From: Pisaster brevispinus
Lineage: Eukaryota > Echinodermata > Asteroidea > Forcipulatida > Asteriidae
DNA length: 64,000 nucleotides
NCBI GenBank assembly: GCA_023634235.1
Contig: JAMKCF010000012.1
Span: forward strand, 17,927,884 to 17,991,883
Direction: 5' to 3'
The number at the start of each line of letters is the position of its first letter. Position 1 is the stretch's first letter. The notes under the pieces were generated by a model, which was given only the letters and a program-made list of their open reading frames with translations, had not been told where the DNA came from and ran no database searches. The translations under genes and the position numbers were made by a program. This document shows, one piece after another, positions 22,801 through 34,660 of the stretch.

Positions 22801-25800
22801 GACTTCATTCAATAACATAATTAGTGAGGACCACACCCGAGTTGCACTCATCGGGTCCCCAATTGGGATATACTTTTACCACTGATTTAGAACCGTTTCT
22901 CTCGATGAGGATATCAGTGGTTCCAAATTGGGATTCCCTTGGGTGACAGTGATACCTTCTGCCCATTATGCATTCACTCAAGGAGTGTGTGCACAACTAC
23001 TACACATAAGCCCCCTTCACACTAGTCAAATTTCCTGGGAACTTCCAAGGAATTTTGTGTTGTCCTTTTCCTACTTAAAATGCTAACTCTGGCAAACTCC
23101 TGGGAAATGACCATTTCCCTGGAAGTAGCTACCCTCTGCTTGGGAGTAGGGTTTAACAAGTTAAACCTGGAGTTAGCATACTGAGTGTTCATTTGTGAAA
23201 CAAACATGGGGGTGATTGTGGGGTTAAAATTCCCCAGGAATTTCCTCGGGTTTATTTCCCGGGAATTGGCTCAGTAGTTTGAACAGGGGCAATGCAATTG
23301 ATACAAGTACAATGCATCCATTTTATGGTGCATTTCTCCTTTGTACATTACAGAAGTTCCAAAATGCTGAACGGCAACAGCCTGCAGGCTAACTTCAACC
23401 ATTGAGCCATTTTAAAAGCATTTTTAGTTCTTCTCAAAAGAACTCCAAGAGCCTATTTGACCACTGACAAAATCAATAAACTTGGCTTCAAGCTCATAAA
23501 AAACCCCATTGAGAGTGACTTTGCAGTATTGTTCACCTTTTGGTGATCAAAACTGCATATTTTTCTCAGCTACTGTACAATCCTACATGATGATTATGTT
23601 ACACTCAAGAACATAAAAAACAGTGTAAATCATCCTGAAAGTAAAGCTTTAAAATACAACTGTACTTTATGTTTTGACACTTTCCCCTCTAGAATCATAC
23701 ATCCATGTATACAAACTTGTACTTTTTAATTTCTTTTAGGCAAACCCACACCCTTTTCCCTTCTCCTTCCCATGTGATGTGAATAATTTCCCTCTTGACC
23801 CACACTAAGGCCAGAAGTGAAAGTTTTAACGAGAGAGGTCCATGCACGTTATATTGATCAGTAGGAAGTCAACTGCGGAGGCCATACCATCTAGATCAAT
23901 AACCATGCAGTCTGATAGCAGAGGATAAAAAACAACTCAGTGGCCACAAAAGTAAATTCAACGCTTGCTTGCTGGGCCGAAGGTTGGGTTTTGACAAGCT
24001 GTAAATGCTTGCTTAGCTTCACACAATGGGTTGGTCATTATGGGAGTGTTGTTATTTAAATTAAGTTTTGCTTGTTTAGGATGTAATACTATGGGAGTCT
24101 TTGTAAGTTTTTCCTGTTTTTGAAAGTTGTTTTTGTGGATTGGGCTTTACTTCAAGACGACAGTTTGTCTGTCTGTCTGTTTGTTTTTCTACATACATGT
24201 ACATGAACACGATTCACACTTTTTACAGCAGCACTAAGAAAAATAAAGCATTCTATCTGTTATTCATTGAATTATTGAGCAGAAACTCAACAAAAATAAA
24301 ATAGATCGATTGAATTTGTGGATTGATTTTCCATGAGTTTATAGGCAGCAGATGTTAAATTTAAAATTCATAATACACAATTATGTACATGTAGAGTAAC
24401 TGTGCCTTTTAGTGGCCAAATAATAAATAAATGCATATCTACTGATGCATTTGTAATTTCTTGTTTATTTGTGTTACAAAATTAATAATTTACTCTAAAG
24501 AGATTTGTATTTATAAGTATTGTATAGTATGCAAAACATCATTTGCTTATTTTATCTTGTAGATCCATTAAACTAGAATATAAAACACTGACTGGTTTTT
24601 GTTGTTGTAAAGGTTTATTTAATCCTTTCAGATGGTTTTTGTTTGGCAACCTAAATAATAAAATCACCTGCCAAATGTGGCCTTTGCTTGGAGGACCTGT
24701 TTGTTGTGGCCACTGGCCAACCACTAATCATAGTTCTTTGTTGACAATTTCACATAAAAGTTATTTTTATGTGAGATTAAAATTGTATTGCACTGTGGTC
24801 CCTGCTGATCATTACAGGATTGAAACATGGCTCAATTTCATAGAGCTGCTTTTAAAAGCACAAAAAATAACTAAGCAAAACAAAAGTATGCTCACCGGAA
24901 TAAGGCTACAAGCTAAAATACCATGTCACGTGTTCAATTTGTAACTGTTACTCTGCTCATTTCGGCTTAGCAGAAACTTGTTCAGCAATATTCGCTGCTT
25001 AAGCAGCTTTACAAATGCTCTGTGGTATAAAGGTTTTAAGACGGAGGTTTTAAGAAGCTGGGTCTAATTGCATGGCTCTGCTTATAAACCGCTGAATTCT
25101 GCGCTTTTGGCCCATAGAATTGTGTGCTTTACAGTGCACTGTAAGCACAGATTTTCGAGGTAAGCCATGTAAGCAGAGCCTGAAATTGGGCCCTGCTCCA
25201 GAATAGAGGGGTTGTGGGTTCAAATCCCACCCGAGTTGCCTGTGGACTTTTTCCTTTTATAGGTCTCTGAAAACAATGAAACCACAGTGCTTATTACTAG
25301 TAGACATTGATGTATGGTTGAAATAAATTGTCCTTGATGTATTGATTACACCAATTAAAATGCTACTGATTTTATAACTTACAACTAAACTTGAATTGTT
25401 TTTTGTTTTGTTTTCTTTCTTTCTCTTTTAGATTCCATATCATACTCGAAGCAAAACAAAGGCCAGAAGTTGGCAACAGCAGAGCAAACAAAATGTTGCT
25501 CTTGCAGGTGAGTGCTGGTGTCTTCATTCTGTAAACGTTGTCAATATTTCCAATGTGTATTTATGAACTACATCTAGACCCTGCCACAAAGAGAAGGGGC
25601 TGCCATTGCAAGGCTTATTCACTGGAGTTTTAACTATCATGTGTGTGTATGTCTTTGTGTGATGTAGGAATCATATGTCCTGTACAGCACCAAGCTTCCT
25701 CTACACCTGAAATGAAAGTTCCAGGTTGTGTATTCTTGGTGTTATTCACAAGGGAGATGATAAGAGTTTCCCAAACATATGCCTTGCCGTTTGCAAGTCT

Positions 25801-28800
25801 TGACCTTTTCCTTGTTAAGGTCTGTTCACAATATTCAGGACTTCCTTTGAGTCTTTGGACTTTGAGCCCAAAGCCTCATGTCAGAATACACCTTTGTGGT
25901 GCTGCAACAAGGCACCTTATCATGTTCCCTATGTGCAATGTCAGGAAGAAATAGTGATTACCATTATGCCATAAAGGTGCTAGTCTGTTTTTCCCCTCCT
26001 GTCTGTTTTTGCTGTGTTGGTTTGAATATAAGGAACTAGATTAGAAACACTAATAAAGAGTCATTATTAGTTTCAAGGTAGGGTGAAGTCAAAAGGAGGT
26101 TTAGGTTGTTTCATTGTGTGCACGTACTTGCGTCATTACCCAGTTAACTAAAAAGCATTCCTAGTCGAGATGAGGGAAACATAATTTATGCACCAGCCAA
26201 ATTTGGCCTTGGGCTTCATTCTGATTTGCATTCAGTAATTTTTCAACACTAGGGCAACCAACATGGTGACTGCAAGATGATGAGACATTTCAATCACAAC
26301 ATGTTTCCCGTGTTTACAATACTATCTGCTAAATCAGGATGGAGTGGGAGAAATATTGAAAACTTACAGCTGACAGGGAACCAAGAAGCACCACAGAATT
26401 ATCGTCATGATTATTGCCCATGCTGAAAAGGTCAAGACCAATCGGTCATCCAAAGTTTTCAAGCTCGTGTCATCACATGCAAAAAATACAAAAATATAAT
26501 GGAGTGTTCTTCCAAAAAATGCATTTGTGCATCAAATTCAAACAGGAAGTGAATGTTCAAAATAATTCTGTTTTCTACATGAAGCATGGGTTCTTCCTGA
26601 AGCTTTTTGAAAATGAAAGGAAGTAGAATAATGTACAAGTATGCATGAAGAATAGTTGCCGCTCTCAAAGGTTCTGGGTGACGACCACTGCACTTAACAC
26701 TTCCCGTGTCTGTCTGAGAGCTATGGGGAGGGGAGGTCATATTGCTTTTCCAGGTCACAATCTGATGAAAGACAAGACAAGTCATTAAGAGGCCACCTTA
26801 CATGAAGAATGTGTAGTGTCTCCCAATAAGAGAAGACCTAAAGAGAGAAGAGATTCAGACAGGCTTATGAGATAAAGTACCCTTAGGGTGGGGGAAGAGG
26901 AGGGGGAGTGGAGGGTGCGGGTTTGGGTTCTTACTATATTTATGACACATTGTAAACACTTTGTGTTCCTGTGCTTAATGTATTCTGTACATTTACATTA
27001 ATTGAAAGCACAGTGTTTCGGCAACATTTTATACTATTTGCATGCTGTAGTGCAGACAGTGGTAACCAGGTTCATGTACATGTAGACAGCCTTGGAAAAT
27101 AATTTCATTCATTCCTTATGACCTTACCAAGGGTTTGAGCTCACCGGGGGATCAAGCTTTTGTTTGCACTAATAGTGGTCCATACAACTTAGATGCATGT
27201 AGTATCAATCATGTTAATTTCATTCATTCCTCATAATACATGCCCTTATTAAGGGTCTATGCTCACCAGGATCAAACTATTGTTTGTACTTATAGTGGCC
27301 TACAGGTATACTCAATGTCAATTCAGTTAACTTTGGAATTTGGATGGTTAGGTGCCCAGCATGTAAATGCTTTGCTGTGAATTGAACTTGTTAGTCAGGA
27401 GACCAGACCGAATGCAGTCTGGTTTTTTATTTATTTGTTTAATGTATAAGGAATTAGTATGAACAACAGCCCAACAGACATTAACGAGGGCAATGAACAG
27501 AATGAAAATTAGATTCAGACTGAAGGCTGTTAAAAAAAGAACCCTGATGGGCTAATCAATCACTGCAGTTCAGAGTTGCTAGACACATGTATGTACAGTA
27601 TGTTCAAACATGTTTTATGTAGATTGCAGTGGGTTAAAGTGGTGGTCCATGCCCCCTGCTCATAACATGACAGTTTCCAATGTTGGCTTCTTTTCCCAAT
27701 TTTGTTTTGAATTGATTTATCGAACAAAAAATCAAATATTATAACATTATTCTCAGGGTCTCTTTGTAAGCTCTTTTTCATTCAGTGCCACTGGTCCCAG
27801 GGTATGCTTAAATGTGAGCTCACCAACACACACACATGTATGTACGCCCTTTTTCACACATTACGATTTTTGCTCAGGCATATTATCGTCTTCAGTCATT
27901 TTCACTGGCCATTCATCATTCTCATCCCTGTGAATTCAACTGATATGTCTGCATGTACTGTGTAAAGGAGCTTGTACATAGTCTTGGCCTGGTGCCACCT
28001 GCCATGCTATTTGCCCCAGCACGCAGTTCACATGAAGGTTCAGTCACAATTTATCCAGGTGCAAGTTTTCATATTAGACGACTTCATGTTAAATGGCAGC
28101 AGCTTGTTCAGCTGATTTCCTGAACCTGGTGTTCTGGGGTTGGCTCGTTTCCAAATGTGTGCCGCCAGATCTTGTTTGTTCTAAGGTGTTTTTGTGAAAC
28201 AAGGGAACTGGGCGAGTCCAGTTGACATGTGTTAATTCAGTTATATCAATGCTGTCATATCCGCAATTTGCAATGTGGATGCTTAGAAGATTCATGTAAA
28301 TTAATGTATGGACCAACTGTGATATCAAATCCAAGCTGTTAAAGAGTCAGCTTATTTAATTGTCTCATGAACAAGATATCAATGCTAATCTAGTCATAGC
28401 TTGTTTAATATAATGAAATTGCCTACCTTCATCTTTATTCATGGACAGCACAAAGTTAGTTAATTGTGCCTAAAGTCGTTTGGTGTAAACCAACCCTTAA
28501 ACTTTATTCAAGTCCACTTGGAGCATAAAACACAACACCAATAGAAAGTAAACATTTATCCATTTATACACCTGGGTGAAGAGAAGCAAATTATGGTTAA
28601 GTGTCTCTCCCATGGTTACATTATGACACAGCACTGGAATTTGAAATTTGACAACCTAGCCATCGGAACAAGAGTCCCGATGCACATACACTGTAATCAG
28701 TAATCATATGACACCTTTGATATTACACACTGTCTCGGTGTATATTTTTGTGTATGTCACAAATTTTCATATTGCATATACATGTATTTTTCTCAAAAGT

Positions 28801-31295
28801 ACAATGAAAGTCCAAAGATTAAAAAAAAGTAGAATCCTATGATACATGGCTTTAACCCAAAACATACTACCCTCATATTTTCTACTTTGATCTGGCAGCT
28901 TGCAATGAATTTACACTGTTGCTGTTGACAGTCTGTTTTGTTTGTGATTACTGATTACATGTATCTATCACATTAAGTACATTGAACTTTCAATTTTTCA
29001 TGCAGTTGACAGACTCTTGGCATTGCCAAACATCATTTATATCATTATTTGTTTGCTATACAGATGATATTACCTGATAATGGAACGGTTTTATCGCTGT
29101 TCCATTTTAAACGACATACTTTGAGTTTCTGTTTTGAATGACCGACATGGTTTGAGAAAAATGTACCCAGAAGCTGAAACAAAAACCAAACTAAACTAAG
29201 GACAAGGAGAGCAAGCAAAACCACAACAAAATTGAACAAATAAACAAATATTTTAACAAAGGGTTCTGAAAATATAGTTACATTTACATTGTCCAGATCT
29301 ACAAGTTCAGATTTTATACATCACTGACTAAATAAAAACATTTTCATAGAGGATAATTGCCACTGGGCTGGATAAGATGTGTTATTATTTTGTATTATTT
29401 TGTTTTATAGCAAGACATTGATAAGTAGTCAAACGACCCAGCATGTACTCATAATCTTAACTGTTTACCTTTTGCCAAGATTTAATCTTGATCATTTGAA
29501 CTGAGTGCAGACAAACAAACAACTGTTTCTAAGCAAGAGGGAATACTTTGGAATCTCTTACAATGTAAATACTGTTTGCACTGTACATGTGCTGTACATG
29601 TTCCTCTGCCAATTCATCACCCACCTTGGGCCTAAACGACCAACATTTAGGCTGCTTGGGAGACAAGTGAAATTCACCACCCAACTAGTCAAGCTTCAAT
29701 TAGTCGGACTTCGACATTAGTCGCACTAGTCGCTTAGGCATAATGTACATGTACTCCATGTGTTCAAATCCATAGACATATTTAATCCTGTTCATACCAG
29801 CTTCAGGGCTCCAATTTGGGAGGAAAACCCACAAGACAGCAGGGCTTGTAGCTCAACATTTTTACTGGACCAGCAAAACCAGAGAAAAAGCTATATAGTT
29901 TCAATTTTAAACTGTTTTTGTTTCAACAAGCACTAGAGAAGGTTTATCTCGTTCTTATAGGTAATAGATTTAGACAACAATTTTACTTTAAAGATATTTA
30001 TTCAGTTGAAAAACACAAGACCTCCGGACTTGTCTGTCATGAGTTTACTGGCCCTATGCTAAAATCACTGGCCTCGGGCCTGCAGTCCAGTTTAAATTTC
30101 GAGCCCTGCCAACACTAGTTGTTAATTTCTGCATGTTACAATGTGGGTCAATGCTTGCAGTGAGACATCTCTCCAGAATTGCAAAACCAAACCACGTACA
30201 ACGCACAGATGTCTATTGTTCATGGTTGGGTTTTGCATTTATGGCGGTATGTGAGTAGAGTTTTCCATTGGTTCTCTCCTATGCCTCAAGGGTTTTTCTC
30301 CTGGCCCTCCAGTTTTCCTCCCAAAGTAAAAATCAAACATTTTCAATCTCAGGCTGTGCACCGTGTTCATGTTGATGTGGCTGGCTGCTAAAGGCGCCCT
30401 TGCATGCCTGTGGCTTTTGTAGTGGCGTCTTTTTCAATTCAGCTTCTCAGCTGTGAGTAAGGATGACTAGCCTCCCAAATTATTATTATTTTCATTATTA
30501 TTTTTATTTAATGCAATCTGCTGTTTATACTTGGTTACTAATATTAGTATTATTTTTTATATCTTTTTCTGTTTAGTTGCCGGAGGTAAAGGTCCCTCCA
30601 CACAGGTAATCAGTCAAGAGAAGTTAACACCCGAACATCCAGGCAGATCACATCCTACGACCGCCCAGAACACCGGCACCATTCCAAGTAAAACGCTGCT
30701 AAATGTTACTGAAAACAACGCCATCAATGAAGCATGCTCCATCACGCCTCCAGCGCCCCCAAAGAAGAGACACTGTCGCTCTCTCTCGACAGGCGAACTC
30801 ATAGAACGCAAGTGGAAGCCTCGGTCTTCTAAAATCTGGCGGACTCCCTCACAGGGGAAGAGGAAATGTGAGAGTCATCAGCTGCACAGCCAGCATCAAA
30901 AAGGAGGAAACACCATTGGACTCTCTGGTGTTCCAAGCAGCTCTGGATTGAATGCGTCTGTCAATGAGTTCTCAACACCACCAGAGTCCCCCATACCAAG
31001 ACCGACCTCTTCGGCTTCTTGGGATGGGGCCATCTCAGGCATCCCTTTCTGGCTGGAGTTTGCCTCTTTTAGACCCGTGCTTTCACCTCGGGCCCAGAGT
31101 CTGTCATTCTCAGAGGATAAGGCGTCAGAGAGTTCAGGATCGGTGTGCTCATTCACCGGGAGTACGGACTCTGAACTGGACCGGGGAGTAGTTCCTCAGA
31201 GGTGTCACTCACACCCCTCAGTTAGAAAAAGTGGAAAGAAGCGACGTAGGGAGGAAGAAGCTCGACCAAAACTAGATTTGTTCAAAATGGAAGAG
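16823..31295 (+). CDS. FAM53: FAM53-family nuclear protein, 5' and central coding part (3 exons; C-terminal exon not found)
   Basis: FAM53A/B/C are small nuclear proteins; the fish FAM53B orthologue (simplet) acts in Wnt signalling and beta-catenin nuclear entry, and vertebrate members carry 14-3-3-type phosphoserine sites. Exons 16823-16888, 25432-25507 and 30577-31295 join in phase to give 287 residues. The N-terminus MVTVITEKLQ nearly equals vertebrate FAM53A MVTLITEKLQ, which fixes the start. Residues 108-118 are PPKKRHCRSLS, followed by KWKPRSSKIWRTP (about 126-138), matching the family's RHCRSLS...WRP..SK.WTP block. A Ser-rich region spans about 218-247. Residues 256-287 (RCHSHPS, KKRRREEEARP, LDLFKM) match the conserved RCRSQP...KRRREED...LDFLKM block, including a basic likely nuclear signal. 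The Pro two residues after the RSLS serine in vertebrates is replaced (RSLSTG). The usual acidic C-terminus (...LDLEQIENN) is missing from the window. Which paralogue it corresponds to cannot be decided. Confidence 0.92.
17501..17723 (-). repeat. tRNA-derived SINE, minus strand
   Basis: Reading the minus strand, GATCAGGTTGAATCAGTGG resembles an A box and GTGGACCCTGGTTCGAATCC a B box, followed by a shared body (GGTTTTCAATCCCTATCTGA, GGGGTTTTCC). A second copy with the same order lies at 46722-46926. Confidence 0.65.
19555..19730. repeat. Family D element (AGGCCT ends)
   Basis: AGGCCTAATGCTTC at the left and GAAGCATCAGGCCT at the right form a terminal inverted repeat. Inner words GAGGCAATTGCC, GCCTTGGTGCCCCT, GTTCCAATAGAAGTTTACAA and TTCATAGAGGTGCCCTT recur in every family D copy. 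Confidence 0.75.
21655..21735 (+). repeat. Dispersed repeat fragment, relative of 4755-4860
   Basis: Shares CCATGGAAAATTGA and CTTGCTGTGCCTGGCACCTT with the copy downstream of ETF1; the flanks have diverged. Confidence 0.4.
21812..21964. repeat. Family D element, subtype with GCCATGGCC
   Basis: Shared words GAGAGGGCAACG, TTTTGCAAAGGGCA, AAAGTCTATGGGAA, AAGGCCAAGACCAGGGCAAC and the end TTCCAGGCCTGA. Confidence 0.65.
22282..22649. repeat. Family A-like element interrupted by a TA-flanked element
   Basis: Outer arms: GGGCCCAATTTCACAAAGAG with AAAATGAATCTT at the left, and AAAGATGAATCTTGGTGCTT with TGTGACATAAAACCC at the right. The insert is given separately at 22348-22570. Confidence 0.55.
22348..22570. 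repeat. TA-flanked inverted-repeat element, insert
   Basis: Starts AGGGCCTTGTCACACGAGGC and ends GCCCCGTGTGACATGGCCC, with TA on both sides. Inside, GGCAACTTGGAGGCAACCA and TGCCTGGAACTGGTTGCC are also partly inverted. Confidence 0.65.
22650..22775. repeat. Family A element
   Basis: GGGCCTTATTTCATGGCACT at the left and AAGCCGAGCCATGAATATGG then GCCT at the right, directly after the interrupted element. Confidence 0.6.
23009..23290. repeat. Family C inverted-repeat element (TTCACACTA type)
   Basis: Starts AGCCCCCTTCACACTAGTCA after a TA. Shares CTCCTGGGAAATGACCATTT-like, TTCCCCAGGAATTTCCTCGG and TTTATTTCC words with the copy at 50343-50643. The right end TTTGAACAGGGGC is weaker. Confidence 0.65.
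24829..25012. repeat. Family A2 element (AATTTCATAGAGCTGCTT ends)
   Basis: GGCTCAATTTCATAGAGCTG at the left, ACCATGTCACGTGTTCAATT in the middle, GCTTAAGCAGCTTTACAAAT at the right. Same order as 58624-58784. Confidence 0.65.
25060..25193. repeat. Family A element
   Basis: GGGTCTAATTGCATGGCTCT at the left and AAGCAGAGCCTGAAATTGGG then CCC at the right. Confidence 0.7.
25205..25235 (+). repeat. tRNA T-arm remnant of a SINE
   Basis: GTGGGTTCAAATCCCAC is a perfect T-arm and B box, but the upstream half is absent: a family A element ends at 25193, 12 nt away. Confidence 0.45.
25432..25507 (+). CDS. FAM53: FAM53 second coding exon (divergent)
   Basis: A pyrimidine-rich acceptor (ctttctttctcttttag) precedes a 76-nt open segment reading IPYHTRSKTKARSWQQ then QSKQNVALAG, with the strong donor gtgagt. 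It enters in phase 0, as the previous exon requires, and leaves in phase 1, as the next exon requires (G|TT = Val). It does not obviously match vertebrate FAM53 at this variable position, so the evidence is splice signals and phase only. Confidence 0.7.
27101..27312 (+). repeat. Diverged ~114-bp tandem duplication
   Basis: AATTTCATTCATTCCT starts both copies (27101 and 27215), followed in each by CC...A(A)GGGT, TGCTCACC-like, GGATCAA and TAGTGG. The copies differ at many positions, so it is old. Confidence 0.6.
29804..30106 (-). repeat. Family F inverted-repeat element, reverse orientation
   Basis: Reverse complement of the family: TACTGGACCAG near the left and CACTGGCCTCGGGCCTGCAG then AAATTTCGAGCCC at the right. 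Slightly shorter inside than the other copies. Confidence 0.7.
30577..31295 (+). CDS. FAM53: FAM53 large central exon
   Basis: Acceptor tttctgtttag, donor GAG|gtaggt; 719 nt, entering in phase 1 and leaving in phase 0. It is markedly more GC-rich than its flanks. It carries both conserved family blocks: PPKKRHCRSLS with SSKIWRTP, and KKRRREEEARPKLDLFKM. In vertebrates this block also precedes a further exon. Reading through the donor gives EEVGV and a stop at 31305-31307, so intron retention would make a short isoform. Confidence 0.93.
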
Positions 31296-31745
31296 GTAGG
31301 TGTCTGATTTCAAAAGTTCCTTAAAATGTTTTCTTTTTTTCCCTCTCTTAAATTCAACAAACTGTTCCTGTTGGGGATCAATCAACAACATCTTTTCAGG
31401 ATTACCACTACCCTGGAATTTCTAAATGTACATGTAGCTGCTGGCAGGCAGCCTGGAGTGATTGTCTGTAACATGAAGGGTCTCTTTCCATCACAGATTG
31501 AAATCAAGTGAACAAAACTGGAACTAGGGGTTTTTGAGTTTCATCTTCTGTTTCATATACATGAATGTACATTGTACACTGCTGTCTCGTGTTGGTTCTT
31601 GTGTAATTTTCATTGACCAAACTTACCTTCATACATTGGATGACAATCAGGTGTTACTTACCTCATGAGCTGCTTATCACAAATTTACTATACTTGGACA
31701 AATATTGTGATGTTGTTAGAGGTTTCTTGTCGCTGTTGTTTCGCT

Positions 31746-31885
31746 AGGCAGTAAAATTGGTCAAGAGCTGCAGAGTTTCTGCCAAACAGATCTATGAAAT
31801 TAGGCAGAGGTTGTGAGGCAGTAAAACTGGTCAAGAGCTGCGTAGTTTCTGCCAAACAGATCTATGAAATTGGGCAGAGGTTGTG
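31746..31885 (+). repeat. 70-bp tandem duplication
   Basis: Two adjacent units starting AGGCAGTAAAA and ending GGCAGAGGTTGTG, differing at only a few positions, so recent. Confidence 0.95.
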
Positions 31886-34495
31886 AAGCGGACAGCTGTT
31901 CGTACATCACCAGGATTGGCCTTGATTATACATGTACAGTGAATCTTTTTACTGTGCAATTGCAGTATGCCACAGTTCCACACCTGTGGACAGGTGTGCA
32001 TGTATGTAGAATTTTGAAGCTCTAGGAGTGACCCATTTTGGAAGGAGAAACATGTCAAATCCATACTTTTAACCCCGTTTGATGGTCCTTGGACACACTG
32101 CACTGACAGTGTATTTTCACAACATGTTTATGTATACAAAAATGTAATTACAGGCACACATGTAACCGTATTGTGCCCGATTCGTCTTGATGTACATGTA
32201 AATAAGCCAAGTACAGTAACGTCAGTGTCTGTCTGACTTGTACTCAATAATAATGAGTCATCACTGTAGCGATTCTTATTCTTCTTTAAGGAAACCGCCG
32301 GACAGAAAGATGCACAATCAAATTGCATTGTACTATTCTTGATTGTTTGAAAGGGGAAAACCGACCTACTTTTATACATAATTAATTCAGTATGCACTTG
32401 CAGTTAAAAGGATTCTTAGGTAGGCCTCTGGCCATTACGCCACTAAAGTGGGACAGACTGTGCTTTTTTTAGTCCCGTGGAGAATTGGACCAGGTACCTT
32501 TACAGTCTTTGTATTTGAATTGAAAGGATATTTCACTTACTCTATCCCAGTATTCAATATTCATGCAGTTGAAGATGATTCAAAATACATGTATACACTC
32601 AAAAACCCAAAGTAACATGTTTTTTGTTAAAGATGTTTTTTCTGCAATATGGAGGAAAGATTAGAGGGGGGCAGAGGGAGAAATGAATACCGGAATAAAC
32701 TGTCTGCATTTCTAGTTATCAATGCAATGTACAATCTAAGTGATATGACACACATCAAATTGGCACAATTCTTTCGCAGCGATATGATCCACATATTATA
32801 CATACACACACTTGAATGTGACCGTGCATTTGGAGACTTTGCTGTTAATCCTTTGACATGAAGCTCGTGCACGCACATGAAGCAGGCAGACCTTCATTAT
32901 GAAAACGGCCGACTCTTTGTCATCTCCTCGGCTGATAATATTACATTATTGCAAGTTTTCATCACGGTCATTTTAATTAGTGAGAAAGTCATGAAAGTGT
33001 GGGCGAGTTAATAACGTTGGAGCTCACGTTCGCAAAAATACATGCAACCTACATGTATGGTATGTGTTTTAAAAGAAGATAAGTGCATCCGTTTGCTTAG
33101 AATATACATTACAATGTAACAAATTTCACGATAAGTGCATCAATGTAGCATGTAGTCACAATGATTTAGCAATTTATCGGAAACAAATGTATTCATTCTA
33201 TAGGGAAACTAGCTGGAGTATTGTCACTGATGATTACAGATCGTCTCAGGGTTTATAAGAGTGTTTGAAGACAAACCAAAGAGAATTTTTGTTTTTTCCC
33301 ACTCCAAAGACGTCCTGTGTTTCAATCCTCCCACTTTCCCACTTTACAAAGTTTAAAATATTGTAGGAAGAGATATTTCTGGTGCATTATTAGAAATGGT
33401 GTGACACAACTTTGATCAATTTACTGAGTACTCATGGCTGAATGGCCTTCACTGTTAACAATGATGACAGAAGCCGGTCTTCATCAGCTTGCTTCGTGGC
33501 TCTGTTCCATTATCTTTTTTCTTAATTTGTTTTATAAAGTAACATCTGATATTTATAACATTCCTTGTACAATAAGTGACACATGCTTTACAATGTTCAG
33601 TGTGCCTTATGATTTATGGAAAGAGACTGCTCTGTATTGCTAAGAGAGATAACATGTGTTGGTAACAGGGAGTCTACAGCAGTGTTGAAAGCACAAATTA
33701 CGAGCTATTTAAACCATCAATTTCTATAGTGCTGGAGGAGGTTAGTCTCTCCCTACACTTAGCCAGGTTCTGAACACAATATTATTTACCAAATTCATTA
33801 CGTGATCCGCGGGGACATTCCAGTGCAAAGTCTGTAGGAATTTTGGTGCCTGTAGGCACATTTCTGAATAATATTTACATTTTTTTCAAAATGAATTATG
33901 CAGGACAGTGCTAAGACATTTAAAGTTCACAGTTAGTCAGATTTTTTGATACCCAATACTTTAGCTAGACATGTGTAGGCACATGATACATGTATGTTAC
34001 TTTTCATTCATACAACATTTTCTTCAATCCAATTCATTCTTCTTACACTTTCATTATTCCATACATGTACTTGGACAATCCCAGGTCTTTTGAAACTAAA
34101 TTACTATTTTGTTTCATGCAGCCAAATTCCTTGGAGAACTTTGTTAACAGTTTCAACACCATTAACCTTCCTTATTGTTCAGCCTGTGGTTTGAAAGGAG
34201 ATCAAAAAGCCAAATAAAAATTTGTTATTCATGACATTCGGCGAATTGTTTTTCTTCCAACTCTGCTCTAAAGTATATACAAAAATGTATATGCTGAATC
34301 TGTACTTTTGATTCGGAATGATGACTTTGAAAATGTCAATCTGAAGCAGTGATGTGTGGTACAATGTATGTATTAGTCATTTATAATCTACATTTATTCA
34401 AGGCATCTAAAAAACCGAACCGAAACCCAAAACAAAACAAACAGCTAATAGGTAAATTACATGAACATTGCCACATTGTCATTTCAAAGCATCTG

Positions 34496-34660
34496 GCCTG
34501 AAATTTCATCTTCAATAGGGCAAGGCCATTTTCATTCTGCAAAGGGCATTTCCATTGGAAGAATTTAAAGTCTATGGGAAACGTTTAAATGGGCACCAAG
34601 GCCAAGATCAGGGCAACATAGACCATGGACTCCACGGCCTCTGTGTAATTCCAGGCCTGA
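34496..34660. repeat. Family D element, same subtype
   Basis: GGCCTGAAATTTC at the left and TTCCAGGCCTGA at the right, with CTGCAAAGGGCATTTCCATT, AAAGTCTATGGGAAACG and CACCAAGGCCAAGATCAGGG inside. Confidence 0.7.

Larger units (their letters stand above)
16889..25431 (+). other. FAM53 intron 2
   Basis: Non-coding apart from repeats: a minus-strand tRNA-derived SINE (17501-17723), palindromic elements at 19555-19730, 21812-21964, 22282-22775, 23009-23290, 24829-25012 and 25060-25193, and a tRNA-like B box at about 25210-25230. Other stretches, for example 17724-19550 and 23291-24828, show nothing I recognise. Confidence 0.6.
25508..30576 (+). other. FAM53 intron 3
   Basis: Non-coding. Contains an imperfect ~114-bp tandem duplication (27101-27312) and a reverse copy of the ~350-bp inverted-repeat element (29804-30106) that ends about 470 bp before the large FAM53 exon. 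I see nothing else I can name. Confidence 0.6.

Noticed and set aside
30531..30576. Start codon upstream of the large FAM53 exon
   Set aside because: This is intron sequence with a pyrimidine tract and acceptor; the family start is at 16823.
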